Shown: positions 42,727 to 53,200 of the stretch, piece after piece
Layout of the letters: each line of letters begins with the position of its first letter
Position numbering within the stretch: position 1 is the stretch's first letter
Source of the DNA: Flavobacteria bacterium BBFL7
GTDB lineage: Bacteria > Bacteroidota > Bacteroidia > Flavobacteriales > Flavobacteriaceae
DNA: 64,000 nucleotides
Direction of reading: 5' to 3'
Assembly (NCBI GenBank): GCA_000153385.1
Contig: CH672374.1
Span: 1,004,958 to 1,068,957, forward strand
Made by a program: the position numbers and the translations under genes
Notes under the pieces: generated by a model
What the model was told of the DNA's origin: nothing
Database searches by the model: none
What the model saw: the letters and a program-made list of their open reading frames with translations, nothing else

Positions 42727-42734
42727 TATCTTTG
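42727..42734 (+). promoter_or_regulatory. -7 element that sets the rlmF start
   Basis: TATCTTTG is followed by CAGCC and ATG at 42740. Because the promoter lies inside the longer frame that begins at 42674, translation must start at or after 42740. Confidence 0.65.
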
Positions 42735-42739
42735 CAGCC

Positions 42740-43609
42740 ATGCATGATAATAATTTACACAAACATGGTTATGATTTAGACTTACTGTCTCAAACGTATC
42801 CAGATTTAAAGTTTCACTTCATAACAAAAGAAGATGGAATGATAAGTATAGACTTTACTAATCCATCATCTGTACTTGCCCTAAATAGTGCGCTGCTTAA
42901 AGAACATTACGGTGTTAATCACTGGGAATTACCTACAGACTATTTGAGTCCTCCTATACCTAGCCGTGTGGATTATATATTGCATCTAGCAGATTTAGTA
43001 GGAGAAAAAAATATTACTGGCCTAGATATAGGGACTGGTGCAAATATGATTTACCCTATTCTAGGAACTGCTATTTATAATTGGAAAATGATAGGTAGTG
43101 AGGTAGATCGTGACAGTTATGATTTTGCAAAGTCATTGCAAGAAAAAATTACCATGCCTAAATCCCGTAAAATCTCTAATATCAAATTGAGATTTCAAGA
43201 AGACCGTGGTTCGATATTAAAAAATATTATTAAACCTCAAGAGCTTTATGATTTCACTATGTGTAATCCACCATTTTACAATAGTGAAGATGAAGCTATA
43301 AAAGCAAACCTGCGTAAGAATAAAAATCTAGGAAATAGTGTTAGCGAACGCAATTTTGCTGGTAAGTCACATGAGCTATGGTGTAATGGTGGTGAAGCAT
43401 TATTTGTAAAAAGACTTATAAAAGAAAGTGTTGCTTATCAATCGCAAGTAGGCTGGTTTACTAGTTTAATTTCACGTAAAGAGAACTTACCTAAACTTGA
43501 AAAACAACTTACTAAATTAAAAGCGACTTATAAAATAGTTCCCATGAATAGTGGAAATAAAAAGAGCCGTTTTATCGCATGGAAATTTGATAGAAAACCT
43601 ACGGAATAA
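42740..43609 (+). CDS. rlmF: 23S rRNA (adenine-1618-N6)-methyltransferase
   Basis: A 289-residue AdoMet-dependent methyltransferase modifying A1618 of 23S rRNA. AdoMet motif GLDIGTGANMIYPILG and catalytic CNPPFYNSEDEA are present, with family blocks YGVNHWELPTDYLSPPIPSR and ERNFAGKSHELWCNGGEALF. The start is set at 42740 (MHDNNLHKHGYD) because a consensus TATCTTTG promoter element sits 5 bases upstream. A start at 42674 would lie before the promoter and add 22 unrelated residues. Monocistronic. Confidence 0.92.
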   Translation: MHDNNLHKHGYDLDLLSQTYPDLKFHFITKEDGMISIDFTNPSSVLALNSALLKEHYGVNHWELPTDYLSPPIPSRVDYILHLADLVGEKNITGLDIGTGANMIYPILGTAIYNWKMIGSEVDRDSYDFAKSLQEKITMPKSRKISNIKLRFQEDRGSILKNIIKPQELYDFTMCNPPFYNSEDEAIKANLRKNKNLGNSVSERNFAGKSHELWCNGGEALFVKRLIKESVAYQSQVGWFTSLISRKENLPKLEKQLTKLKATYKIVPMNSGNKKSRFIAWKFDRKPTE

Positions 43610-43630
43610 TATCGTTATTTTATAAATGTC

Positions 43631-44896
43631 CTATTCAAATTTTTGAGATTTAAAATCATTTAAAAACTGGGTGATTTTATCACCTTTTACATGATCCATT
43701 ACTACGATTTTAAACCATTCTGGATGATTATGATTATCTGGTACTAGTCCATATTTTACAGCAATCAATGGTGTTATAAAATCACGATGAATAGTAATAA
43801 TATTACTATTTTCAAAATGTATAAGTTTCACGTTTAGATCAAGTAGATGATTTTTTAATCTTGTGGTTCTTGCAGCAAGAGCTAGCATACGTTCTGCCCA
43901 GTCATACGGACCGTAATTCATTAAGATTTTATAGATACTTATAGCATTTGCACCACTACGACTACCGACTAATGTACAATCCATACCAGCTACATATTGT
44001 GCGCTGTCTGTCAGACTATATTTAAGCAGCCCTTTTCTAATTACAAAAATTCCTGTACCATAAGGAGCTTGTAACATTTTGTGTGCATCAAGTGTAAAGG
44101 AGTCTATGCGCTTATCATCGAAGGTCAATGGTTGCTCTGGAGTCGTAAAAGGTAGGAAAAAGCCTCCGTAAGCTCCATCAACATGCACTTTGACAGTCAT
44201 ATCCGTATATTGATTGATAACATTCATATAGTCATCTAAAGAATCTACTGAACCAAACATGGTTGTCATCATATTACAAACCAATATTAACTTGTTAACT
44301 CCTTGAGATTGTAATGCATCCAACTGATTTTTTAAATCTACTAAATCGATAGCTCTAGTTTCTGAATGAACTTCGACTTTGGACAGCTTTATATTCAATA
44401 AATTACTTGCCTTATCCATACTATAATGAGCATCTTCACTACATAATATGGCTATAGAACTATAATCTTTATTTAGATCAAACGTCTCATTAAACAAGTT
44501 GCGATAAACCCAAATAGCTTGAATATTACCTTCTGTTCCACCAGAAGAGACATAACCGTCAATAGAATCTGGATTAGCCTTTAATATATCCTCGGCAATT
44601 ATTTTTATGACCTCAGCCTCTAATCTCTGCGTTCCTGAAAAATAAGGCTCTGATAAATCTGTATCTGTATGAACACCTATATGATTAGGATTATTAATAA
44701 GAGTTTTTAGAAATGTAGAACCATCGAGCACTTGAGAATCTGGTGCAAATTCTTGCTTATCTAGATGTGATGCTGGAACACCCATTTTTAAACTATCATA
44801 ATAATTGATATTTTGAGATAATGCATTCACAATCTGTTGATCGATTGTCTCTTTAGAAAGTCTTCTCCAATTCTTATATTCCTGATCGTAAGTCAC
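43631..44896 (-). CDS. PLP-dependent decarboxylase (group II, histidine-decarboxylase-like)
   Basis: A 421-residue PLP enzyme of the group II amino acid decarboxylase family. His157 (CSEDAHYSM) stacks on PLP, HVDGAYGG (238-245) holds the pyridine aspartate and Lys273 in DAHKMLQAPYG forms the Schiff base. The glycine motif SSGGTEGNIQAIW (118-130) is also typical. Substrate cannot be told: histidine, aspartate and diaminobutyrate decarboxylases look alike. Monocistronic, divergent from the VOC gene. Confidence 0.85.
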   Translation of the reverse strand: MTYDQEYKNWRRLSKETIDQQIVNALSQNINYYDSLKMGVPASHLDKQEFAPDSQVLDGSTFLKTLINNPNHIGVHTDTDLSEPYFSGTQRLEAEVIKIIAEDILKANPDSIDGYVSSGGTEGNIQAIWVYRNLFNETFDLNKDYSSIAILCSEDAHYSMDKASNLLNIKLSKVEVHSETRAIDLVDLKNQLDALQSQGVNKLILVCNMMTTMFGSVDSLDDYMNVINQYTDMTVKVHVDGAYGGFFLPFTTPEQPLTFDDKRIDSFTLDAHKMLQAPYGTGIFVIRKGLLKYSLTDSAQYVAGMDCTLVGSRSGANAISIYKILMNYGPYDWAERMLALAARTTRLKNHLLDLNVKLIHFENSNIITIHRDFITPLIAVKYGLVPDNHNHPEWFKIVVMDHVKGDKITQFLNDFKSQKFE

Positions 44897-44945
44897 TTAA
44901 GTAATTTTTATCAATTAAGCCGCTAAAGTATTTAAATTTATAATC

Positions 44946-45374
44946 TTGATGAATGATATTGATCACTTTTGTTCATCTAAAACATATATTTTTAAACATT
45001 CTATGCAACAAGATCTGGCAACTAAGTCGATACGACCCTTTATAGGCTGCAATGATTATGCAGAATCTATTGCTTTTTATAAAGCGATAGGATTTCACGT
45101 GACTTCCGTAGCGACTAACATGAGTGTTTGTCAACTAGGAAATTGCAGTTTCTATCTTCAAGACTCTCAAGTTAAAGATTGGATAGACAACACAATGCTG
45201 TTTCTTGAGGTTAATGATCCCGAAGGCTTTTTAACTTACTTGAAATCTCTAGATTTAAAGAAACAATTCCCAGCGGTTAAACTTAATGACATTGTAGAAC
45301 ACGAATGGGGAAAAGAGTTCTTTTTACACGATCCTAGCAATATATTGTGGCATATAGGATCTTTCAAAGAGTAA
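44946..45374 (+). CDS. Glyoxalase/bleomycin-resistance (VOC) fold protein
   Basis: A small VOC protein with the single-domain layout of bleomycin-binding proteins: IRPFIGCNDYAESIAFYKAI, LFLEVNDPEGFLTYLKSLDL and a final EFFLHDPSNILWHIGSF. Two starts are possible: the first ATG near 44946-44949, close behind a TAATCTTG that resembles a -7 element, or an internal ATG at 45003 (MQQDLATKS), which fits the family's usual N-terminus better. The natural ligand is unknown. Confidence 0.78.
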   Translation: MMNDIDHFCSSKTYIFKHSMQQDLATKSIRPFIGCNDYAESIAFYKAIGFHVTSVATNMSVCQLGNCSFYLQDSQVKDWIDNTMLFLEVNDPEGFLTYLKSLDLKKQFPAVKLNDIVEHEWGKEFFLHDPSNILWHIGSFKE

Positions 45375-45413
45375 TGAACTTATAATTTCCCGACTTCTTT
45401 AAAAACCATCATT

Positions 45414-45578
45414 ATGTTCGGATTATTTAAAAAGAAAAGTGAGTTAGAGAAATTACAAGAAGAGTATCAAAAACTCATGGGAGATTTCCACAGACTTTCT
45501 AAGTCAGACCGCTCTGCTGCAGATGCTGCTTTTGCCAAAGCTGAAGAGATTGGCAAGAAAATGGATGCATTGAAGTAA
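45414..45578 (+). CDS. Lacal_2735-like small protein, 54 residues
   Basis: An ATG-to-TAA frame encodes MFGLFKKKSELEKLQEEYQK followed by LMGDFHRLSKSDRSAADAAF and AKAEEIGKKMDAL. It matches the small flavobacterial family I know as Lacal_2735: an N-terminal FGLFKKK cap and two helices, probably a coiled-coil hairpin. Function unknown. It starts 39 bases after the VOC gene and may share its transcript. REP-type hairpins follow it. Confidence 0.75.
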   Translation: MFGLFKKKSELEKLQEEYQKLMGDFHRLSKSDRSAADAAFAKAEEIGKKMDALK

Positions 45579-45629
45579 GTCCTGAGTTTTTTAGTCCTCT
45601 TCGGGAAGTCTCTTTTTGAAATCCGTCAC

Positions 45630-45728
45630 CTGAATTTATTTCAGCGTCTGGTTGAACTAAGACGTTGGATAATAGTATCTACTGTCTTTCGTTTCTATCG
45701 TGGGCAGATTCTGAAACGAGTTCAGAAT
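45630..45728. repeat. Cluster of REP-like inverted repeats
   Basis: Three hairpins lie in about 100 bases of non-coding DNA: CTGAA/TTCAG (45630-45644), CGTCT/AGACG (45645-45664) and ATTCTGAA/TTCAGAAT (45708-45728). The outer two are variants of the dispersed TTCTGAA...TTCAGAATGAC repeat, like the one at 5206. No gene is seen from 45579 to 45813. Confidence 0.55.
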
Positions 45729-45813
45729 GACAGGTTAAATACGTTTAATTTTATTTTCAAATTCGAGTTTTGAGATTTAAAAACTCACATTTCACAAACT
45801 GGAAAGACTACAT

Positions 45814-47595
45814 CTACATCTGCTCAGGAACTTCTATTCCTAACAATCCACATGCAGACTTAATTACAGCAGCAGTTTTAAAACATAATGCTAAACGGAA
45901 TTGCTTCATATTTGTATTTGATTCCTCCACTATTTTAGGAACGTTCTGATAGAATGAATTAAATTCTTTAACCAATTCGTATACATAATTTGCTACTAGC
46001 GCAGGACTATAATTTCTGGCTGCAGCTTCAATAGTTTCTGGATATTGTTGTAATAACTTAATGACAGCAGCATCTTTATCTGTTAACGCTAAGTCTGTTG
46101 CTACTTTTAAATCGCCCTGTTCAAATCCAGATTTCTTTAATATAGACTTAATACGCGCATGTGTGTATTGAATAAAAGGTCCGGTGTTTCCTTGAAAATC
46201 TACAGATTCCTTAGGATCAAACATCATGCTTTTCTTAGGATCAACTTTAAGCATGAAATACTTTAATGCTCCTAGTCCAATCATTTTATAAAGATCTCCC
46301 TTATCGGCATCACTCATTCCTTCTAGCTTGCCTTGTTCTTGTGCAATCTCTCTAGCAGTATCTGTCATTTCTTCCATGAGCTCGTCTGCATCTACTACAG
46401 TTCCTTCACGTGATTTCATTTTACCAGACGGCAACTCTACCATTCCGTAACTTAAATGGTATAGATTCTCTGCCCAATCGTATCCCAACTTCTTAAGAAT
46501 TAAAAACAATACTTTAAAGTGATAATCTTGCTCGTTACCTACTGTATAAACCATGGAATTTATATCATGATCTTTTACACGTTGTATAGCTGTTCCTATA
46601 TCTTGAGTCATATAAACTGCTGTACCATCAGAACGCAACACGATTTTACGATCCAATCCTTCATCAGTCAAATCAATCCATACAGAACCATCTGGATCTT
46701 TTTCAAATACTCCTTTATCTAGACCTATTTGAACGACATCCTTACCCAATAAATAGGTGTTACTCTCATAATATAAACTATCAAAATTAACACCTAGGTT
46801 TTTATAAGTAGTTTCAAAACCATCATATACCCAACCGTTCATTTTCTTCCATAAAGCAACTACAGCTTCATCACCTTGCTCCCATTTACGTAACATTTCT
46901 TGAGCTGCAATTAATGATGGTGCTTCTTTTTTTGCTTCTTCTTCTGTTTTGCCGGCAGCAATTAAATCAGCGATTTCTTTTTTATACTCTTGATCAAATT
47001 TTACATAATAATTCCCGACCAGTTTATCTCCTTTTAATCCTGTTGATTCTGGTGTTTCACCATTACCGTATTGTTCCCAAGCCAGCATAGATTTACAAAT
47101 GTGAATACCGCGATCGTTGATGATTTGAGTTTTATTCACTTTACGTCCTGTAGCCTCTACTATTTGAGCTACAGAATAACCTAATAAATTATTACGCACG
47201 TGTCCTAAATGCAGTGGCTTATTAGTGTTAGGTGAACTGTACTCAACCATCACACCTGACTTTGTTTTATCTACTGGTGATTTACCATAATCAGATTGAG
47301 ATAAGATATCATTAAAATCCTTAAGATAAACTTCATGAGCTACGGTGATATTTAAAAACCCTTTAATCACTTCGTAAGATGTAATCAAATCTGTTTTTGC
47401 TAGCTCTGCACCTATTTGTTCACCTATAACAGCTGGATTACCTTTGATATGTCTTAACATAGGAAATACCATTACCGTAAGGTCTCCGTTTTGATCTTTT
47501 CGCGTAAGCGTGATCTCTACATTTTCTAATCTAACAGAAAATAATTGTTCAACAGTATTTTTTACAGCAGTTTCCAGTTGATTGTTAAGCGTCAT
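45814..47595 (-). CDS. argS: Arginyl-tRNA synthetase
   Basis: A 593-residue class I synthetase charging tRNA-Arg. The N-terminal Add1-like domain (about 1-100) is followed by HIGH-type motif KPLHLGHVRNN, the tRNA-dependent ATP site, KMSKS counterpart SGKMKSREGTVV and the C-terminal DALR anticodon domain ending SACGLLGIEVPEQM. Complete and of normal length. A consensus -7 element TATCTTTG lies 20 bases upstream. Confidence 0.96.
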   Translation of the reverse strand: MTLNNQLETAVKNTVEQLFSVRLENVEITLTRKDQNGDLTVMVFPMLRHIKGNPAVIGEQIGAELAKTDLITSYEVIKGFLNITVAHEVYLKDFNDILSQSDYGKSPVDKTKSGVMVEYSSPNTNKPLHLGHVRNNLLGYSVAQIVEATGRKVNKTQIINDRGIHICKSMLAWEQYGNGETPESTGLKGDKLVGNYYVKFDQEYKKEIADLIAAGKTEEEAKKEAPSLIAAQEMLRKWEQGDEAVVALWKKMNGWVYDGFETTYKNLGVNFDSLYYESNTYLLGKDVVQIGLDKGVFEKDPDGSVWIDLTDEGLDRKIVLRSDGTAVYMTQDIGTAIQRVKDHDINSMVYTVGNEQDYHFKVLFLILKKLGYDWAENLYHLSYGMVELPSGKMKSREGTVVDADELMEEMTDTAREIAQEQGKLEGMSDADKGDLYKMIGLGALKYFMLKVDPKKSMMFDPKESVDFQGNTGPFIQYTHARIKSILKKSGFEQGDLKVATDLALTDKDAAVIKLLQQYPETIEAAARNYSPALVANYVYELVKEFNSFYQNVPKIVEESNTNMKQFRLALCFKTAAVIKSACGLLGIEVPEQM

Positions 47596-47614
47596 GGTTA
47601 CAAATTTAAGCCTG

Positions 47615-47622
47615 CAAAGATA
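47615..47622 (-). promoter_or_regulatory. -7 element of argS
   Basis: The minus strand reads TATCTTTG, an exact consensus, 19 bases before the ATG. Confidence 0.6.
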
Positions 47623-47665
47623 AGGATTATGAAAGGCTTACGGAACTTTTGAGACTATTAGAAAT

Positions 47666-48091
47666 ATGCTGTATAATGTATCTTATAACGACCCAGAAAC
47701 ACGACGCCTTATTGAAAAAGATGTAGGCAAAGTTTTAAGCTTGCGCCAAAGGTGGAAACTAAACGGCAGCGGTTCGCCAAAACTACACATTGCCTCATCT
47801 AGCATACAGATACATAACTTGCTAGTCGTTGATAATAGTCTTAATGTGTGCAATATCGAACTAAGAGAAAAAGGAATCATCGTCAGGTTTCGTTCTAGAT
47901 TGCAAACCTATGCACTACCTATTCCTTATTATAAGCTTAATATTTACAAAGGTCGCGCTAAAGAATACAGTATTTACAGAGATAATTATTTTATTAAGGT
48001 AAAGGCAAACCGCAAACCTATTCATGATTTTTTCAAAAAAGTAAGTCAGCTAAAAGGTGGTGCTGGTTTTACATATGTGGATGATTTGTAA
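47666..48091 (+). CDS. Conserved-looking hypothetical protein, 141 residues
   Basis: A 141-residue basic protein (MLYNVSYNDPETRRLIEKDV) with alternating beta strands such as IASSSIQIHNLLVVDNSLNV and LREKGIIVRFRSRL, no signal peptide and no Cys cluster. It has the size and pattern of uncharacterised cytosolic flavobacterial proteins. It ends 16 bases before the GH53 gene, so they may share a transcript, but no functional link is evident. Confidence 0.65.
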   Translation: MLYNVSYNDPETRRLIEKDVGKVLSLRQRWKLNGSGSPKLHIASSSIQIHNLLVVDNSLNVCNIELREKGIIVRFRSRLQTYALPIPYYKLNIYKGRAKEYSIYRDNYFIKVKANRKPIHDFFKKVSQLKGGAGFTYVDDL

Positions 48092-48107
48092 ACCTTATAT
48101 TTCACTT

Positions 48108-49229
48108 ATGAAAAAATGCTTTTATCTTATTCTGATTATACTCTTAGTAATCTCTTGCAATACTAATGATAATGACAGTCAACCAAACCAAGAATCCTTC
48201 GACTTTTATAAAGGAATGGATCTTTCTTTTTTACCTGAAATAGAGTCTAACGGAGTGGTTTTTAAAGACGAGAATAATCAAAATATCATTAATAATTATG
48301 CTTATTTAAAAAGTCGAGGTGCTAACATAGTACGCATACGTTTATGGATTAATTATACAAGCGGTCTCTATAACCTCAACTTTGTAAAAGATCAAGCCTT
48401 AAAAGCTAAAGCGCAAGGCATGGATTTTTTACTAGACTTTCATTACTCAGACACATGGGCAGATCCAGGATCACAAGATACACCTAGCGTATGGGCAACA
48501 CAGAACATTACCTCCATGACCGAAAGCATTAAAAATTATTCGCAAAATGTGTTACAAGAGCTAGTTCTTCAAAACACTCCACCAGCGATAGTACAAATAG
48601 GTAATGAAACTAATAATGGGATGTTATGGCCATTGGGCCAAATATATTCTTCTAGTGGTGAAAATTGGGATAACTATATTCAACTCACTAAAGCCGCTAT
48701 TGAAGGAGTATTACTAGCCTCTCCAGAATCTCAAATCATGATTCATCATGCTGGCATAGAAGGCGCAGATTATTTTTACGAGCAATTAATATCTCGCAAT
48801 GTGAATTTTGACATTGCAGGTTTAAGCTACTATCCATGGTGGCATAATAATGATATCGATTTTATTGAAAATCAACTTATAACACTTTCTTCTGATATTT
48901 CACAAAAAATAATGATCGTTGAAACGGCTTATCCGTTTACATTGAACTGGGATGATAATACTAATAATATTGTAGGGCTACAAAATCAACTTATTTCCAC
49001 ATATCCTGCAACACCTGCTGGACAACGTACTTTCATGTTGCGCATTCATAATATGTTGAAGAATTTGCCTAACGATAAGGGTTTAGGTTATTGCTACTGG
49101 GCACCAGATTGGGTTGCACATCATAGTAACAGTTCATCTAATATCAATGGCAGTAGCTGGGAAAATCTCGCGTTATTTAATTTTAATTATGAAGCTAATA
49201 CGGCTTTAGAGATTTATGAACTAGATTAA
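48108..49229 (+). CDS. Arabinogalactan endo-beta-1,4-galactanase, GH53 lipoprotein
   Basis: A 373-residue surface or periplasmic lipoprotein. The start is set at ATG 48108, which gives a proper lipoprotein signal MKKCFYLILIILLVISC (lipid Cys17). The longer frame from 48057 overlaps the previous gene and adds a poor N-terminus. GH53 signatures are MDLSFLPEIESNGVVFKD, the acid/base Glu167 in VQIGNETNNGMLWPLG and nucleophile Glu272 in IMIVETAYPFT. It cuts beta-1,4-galactan side chains of plant or algal-type polysaccharide. No SusC/SusD pair is adjacent, so it is not in an obvious polysaccharide utilisation locus. Confidence 0.9.
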   Translation: MKKCFYLILIILLVISCNTNDNDSQPNQESFDFYKGMDLSFLPEIESNGVVFKDENNQNIINNYAYLKSRGANIVRIRLWINYTSGLYNLNFVKDQALKAKAQGMDFLLDFHYSDTWADPGSQDTPSVWATQNITSMTESIKNYSQNVLQELVLQNTPPAIVQIGNETNNGMLWPLGQIYSSSGENWDNYIQLTKAAIEGVLLASPESQIMIHHAGIEGADYFYEQLISRNVNFDIAGLSYYPWWHNNDIDFIENQLITLSSDISQKIMIVETAYPFTLNWDDNTNNIVGLQNQLISTYPATPAGQRTFMLRIHNMLKNLPNDKGLGYCYWAPDWVAHHSNSSSNINGSSWENLALFNFNYEANTALEIYELD

Positions 49230-49307
49230 TTCTACCTGCAGAATTGTAACATTTCTTAAAATTGATGTACTAACACATCAAATCAATTATTTTAAGAACT
49301 GTTTATT

Positions 49308-50207
49308 ATGATATTAAGCCTTAAAAATGTTTCTAAAACTTATTCTAATGGTGTAAAAGCATTAGATGATGTTACGATTAATATAAACGCAGGAATGTTT
49401 GGTTTATTAGGACCTAACGGTGCTGGTAAATCATCTATGATGCGAACCATTGCAACACTTCAATCACCAGATTCTGGAAGCATACATTTAGATGGATTAG
49501 ATATCTTAAATAATAAGATAGAATTTAGAAAAACATTAGGTTATTTACCTCAAGAATTTGGTGTATATCCTAAAATGAGCGCTCATGATTTACTTCATTA
49601 TTTTGCAAGTCTTAAAGGTATCACCAGCAAGGCAGAACGTAACGCTATCGTTGACAAAGCACTTGAAGTAACTAATTTAAGTGACGTACGCAATAAACAT
49701 GTAGCAGGTTATTCTGGTGGTATGAAACAACGTTTCGGTATCGCACAACTACTATTAAACGATCCTAAATTAATTATTGTTGATGAGCCTACAGCAGGTC
49801 TTGATCCAGCTGAACGTCACCGATTTTTAAATGTGCTGCGTGAGATAGGAACTAATCATATCGTTATATTCTCTACACACATCGTTGATGATGTAAAAGA
49901 ACTTTGTACTGATATGGCAATTCTTAATGGTGGTAAAATACTAGCACAAGCAACTCCTAAACAAATGACTGCTGCACTCGCTGGTAAAATATGGACTACT
50001 ACTGTAGAACGCGATGGAATCGAACAAATGCAACAAGATTTCAATGTAATTTCTTCTAACTATAATGAAGATAATAAACTTAATGTACGTGTTTATGGAG
50101 AAGTTTCTCCTGGCGACGCTTTTGCGAAAGCTGACCCTACACTAGAGGACGTATACTTTACAACTTTAAGTAATGACAAGTTTATTGCTGAAACTGAAAT
50201 CGCATAA
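49308..50207 (+). CDS. ABC transporter ATP-binding protein
   Basis: A 299-residue ABC ATPase. Walker A GPNGAGKS (35-42), signature SGGMKQR (136-142) and Walker B LIIVDEP (155-161) are intact. The C-terminal region is of the type paired with ABC-2 permeases. Its stop is 2 bases before the permease-peptidase gene, so they form one operon and one transporter. Residues near the end (GDAFAKADP) come from a degenerate copy of the dispersed palindrome at 50117. Confidence 0.92.
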   Translation: MILSLKNVSKTYSNGVKALDDVTININAGMFGLLGPNGAGKSSMMRTIATLQSPDSGSIHLDGLDILNNKIEFRKTLGYLPQEFGVYPKMSAHDLLHYFASLKGITSKAERNAIVDKALEVTNLSDVRNKHVAGYSGGMKQRFGIAQLLLNDPKLIIVDEPTAGLDPAERHRFLNVLREIGTNHIVIFSTHIVDDVKELCTDMAILNGGKILAQATPKQMTAALAGKIWTTTVERDGIEQMQQDFNVISSNYNEDNKLNVRVYGEVSPGDAFAKADPTLEDVYFTTLSNDKFIAETEIA

Positions 50208-50209
50208 TC

Positions 50210-53200
50210 ATGTTCTCAACTATATATTTACACGAAGTAAAAACATGGTTTAAGAAACCTCTTTTTTACGTTTATGCAGCTGTTTTATTCTTATTATCGT
50301 TATTAATATCTGCACTTGCGGTAGGTGTTTTTGACAGTGATAACGTTACTGTTACCAGTGCTATTAAATTAAATGGTGCAGTTGGAATTTATGGGTTGCT
50401 AGGCTTTTTTGCGATTCTCACTTATCTATTAATCCCTTCAATTATAGGAGGAACAATACAGCGTGACTTTAAGAACAACATGCACAATGTGCTTTATTCT
50501 TATCCACTGACTAAATGGAATTATTTACTAGCAAAGTTTAGTGCTGGTATGACAATGACCTTATTAATCATCATTGCAAGTTTAATTGGAATCACCTTAG
50601 GTTTTTACTTACCAGGTGCAAATGAAGAATTAGTAGGACCATTTAAAATCATGAACTATCTACAGCCGTTTTTAGTTTACATTATTCCTAATGTGTTTTT
50701 TTATGGTGCTATTGTATTTGCAATTACTGCATTTTTGAGAAATGTCAATATCGGGTTTATGTTTGTCTTAGTCATGATCATTCTGCAATTTGCAGCATCT
50801 TCTAGCGTGCCTACAATGGATGACTCTTATTGGGTAGAATTACTAGAACCTACTGGCGACAGTGCTACTTATAATCAAATAAAATATTGGACACCTGAAG
50901 AACAAAGCACACAATTAATTCCCATAACAGGAACATTGTTATATAATCGTCTAATTTGGCTAGGTATATCACTTATCGTTTTTATTGGTGTTTTACTTGC
51001 TTTCAATTTCTCACAAAACCCAACAAGTTTATCACTAGCAAAAACCAAAGCACAACGTGTTACCAAAAAGAATTTTGGAACCATAACTAAAGTTGTTATG
51101 CCACAAGCTACACAAGATTTATCTTTCTTTGGGCAACTTAAAACAGCATGGATAATAGCAAAATCTGATATCGCATATATTGTTAAAGGATGGCCTTTTA
51201 TAATAATAGCTTCAGTTGCATTTGCATTTTCATTACTTACTATGTTAATCACCGGTCAGCAGTACGGAACTGACATTTTGCCCAAAACTTGGGTAATGCT
51301 TCAATTTGCAGGTGGTATCTTCAGTACGTTTGCATACCTATTAATATACTTATATACTGGATTAATAATGGACCGTGCAAAAGCAGCTCATATTAATCAA
51401 TTAGTAGATGCTACACCTACCAGAAATTGGACCATGCTATTATCAAAGTTTATAGCTATGGTGGTAATGGTCGCCACTATATTATTAATAGTAATTTTAA
51501 GCGGTATAATTATTCAGGCATACAACGGTTTCTTTGAGTTTGAGTTACCTCTATATCTTTTTGACCTTTATGTAATTAATATTTGGGATTTCATTCCTTG
51601 GATTATGATGTCTTTATTAATCCATACCCTAATTAAAAATAAATGGGTTGGTTTAATAGTACTATTAGTTCTTGCCATAGGTGTTCCTCCATTACTAGGC
51701 GCCATCGGTGTTGAGCAAGGTCAATTTATCTTCAATCAAGGTGCCGGTTCTCCTAGCCCTAGTGATATGAATGGTTATGGTAGTGGACTGGCTCGTTATT
51801 TCACCTATAGAGTTTATTGGATTCTGTTAGGTATTGCATTATTTGCTCTAGCAGTATTATTCTACCGCCGTGGTATGGGAACTTCTATGAAAGAACGTAT
51901 CGCATTTGCAAAAGCACGATTATCAAAATCAATCATCGCTGTAATGACGGTCTCGTTACTAGGATTCTTTGCTATAGGTGGATACATGTGGAAAGTAAAT
52001 AACATAGATAATGAGCAGATCTCTGGTAAAGAGCAAGAGGAATTGCGTGTTAATTATGAAAAAGAATTGAGTCAATATGCAAAAGCACCTCAACCTCGGT
52101 TAGTTGCAGTAAATTCATTTATGGACATCTTCCCTAGCACTCGTGATTTTAAAGCTGGAGCGACATATACCTTAATTAATCAGACAGATGTTGCTATAGA
52201 TACTTTGCATGTAAATTATCCTGATAGACCTACAGAAATAATACTAGACAGAGAAACTGAAATAGTTTATGATCAAGAAGATTATGATTATCGTATGTAT
52301 CTCTTTAAAAAAGCGCTACAACCAGGTGACACCTTAATCATGAAGTTTGAGACTGAGAATAAACCGAATACTTTCTTTGACAATAACTCGCCAGTAGTGG
52401 ATAATGGTACATTTATAAATAATAGTATTTTCCCATCCATAGGATATAGTGACCAGTTTGAAATACGTAATACACAAGTGCGTAAGAAGTATGATCTAGC
52501 TCCTAAAGATCGTCTACCTGCACCAGATGCTCCAGGCGCAAGAGATAATAACTATATAGGCGGTAATAGTGACTGGATTGACTTTGAAGCGACAGTAAGT
52601 ACTTCTAGTGACCAAATTGCAATTGCGCCAGGTTACCTCCTTAAAGAATGGGAAGAAGGCGGACGTAAGTATTTTAATTACAAAATGGATTCTAAAATCC
52701 TCAATTTTTATGCATTCTTAAGTGGCCGTTATGATGTTAAGAGAGATGAGCACGATGGTGTGAAATTAGAGATCTATTATCATCCAGATCATGACTATAA
52801 TGTAGACCGCATGATGAATGGTTTAAAAGATGGATTAGATTATTATAATGACAACTATACACCATACCAACACAGACAGGCTCGTATTATTGAGTTCCCA
52901 AGAACTGGTGGTGGTTTTGCACAAGCTTTTCCAAATACGATTCCTTTTAGTGAGGCCATAGGCTTTATTGCAGATGTAGATGATGAAGATAAGGATGCGG
53001 TTGACTACCCATTCAGTATTACCGCTCACGAACTCGCACACCAGTGGTGGGCGCACCAAGTTATAGGAGCAAATGCAAAAGGTGCTACCCTACTTTCAGA
53101 AAGCTTATCAGAGTACAGCTCACTTAAAGTTTTAGAAAAAACCAATGGTAAAGAGCAAATGCGTAAATTCTTAAAAGATGCAATGGATGGTTATTTAATG

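Noticed and set aside
42674-42739. Longer N-terminus for rlmF
   Set aside because: The 22 extra residues lie upstream of and across a consensus -7 promoter element and look unlike the family.
45513-45545. Palindrome copy in the Lacal_2735-like gene (AFAKAE)
   Set aside because: The bases are GCTTTTGCCAAAGC, which is not a palindrome. The peptide resemblance is coincidental.
48057-48107. Longer N-terminus for the GH53 protein
   Set aside because: It overlaps the preceding gene in another frame and would bury the lipoprotein signal that starts at 48108.
51898-51920. Palindrome copy in the permease-aminopeptidase gene (AFAKA)
   Set aside because: The codons (GCATTTGCAAAAGCA) differ from the repeat, so it is not a copy.
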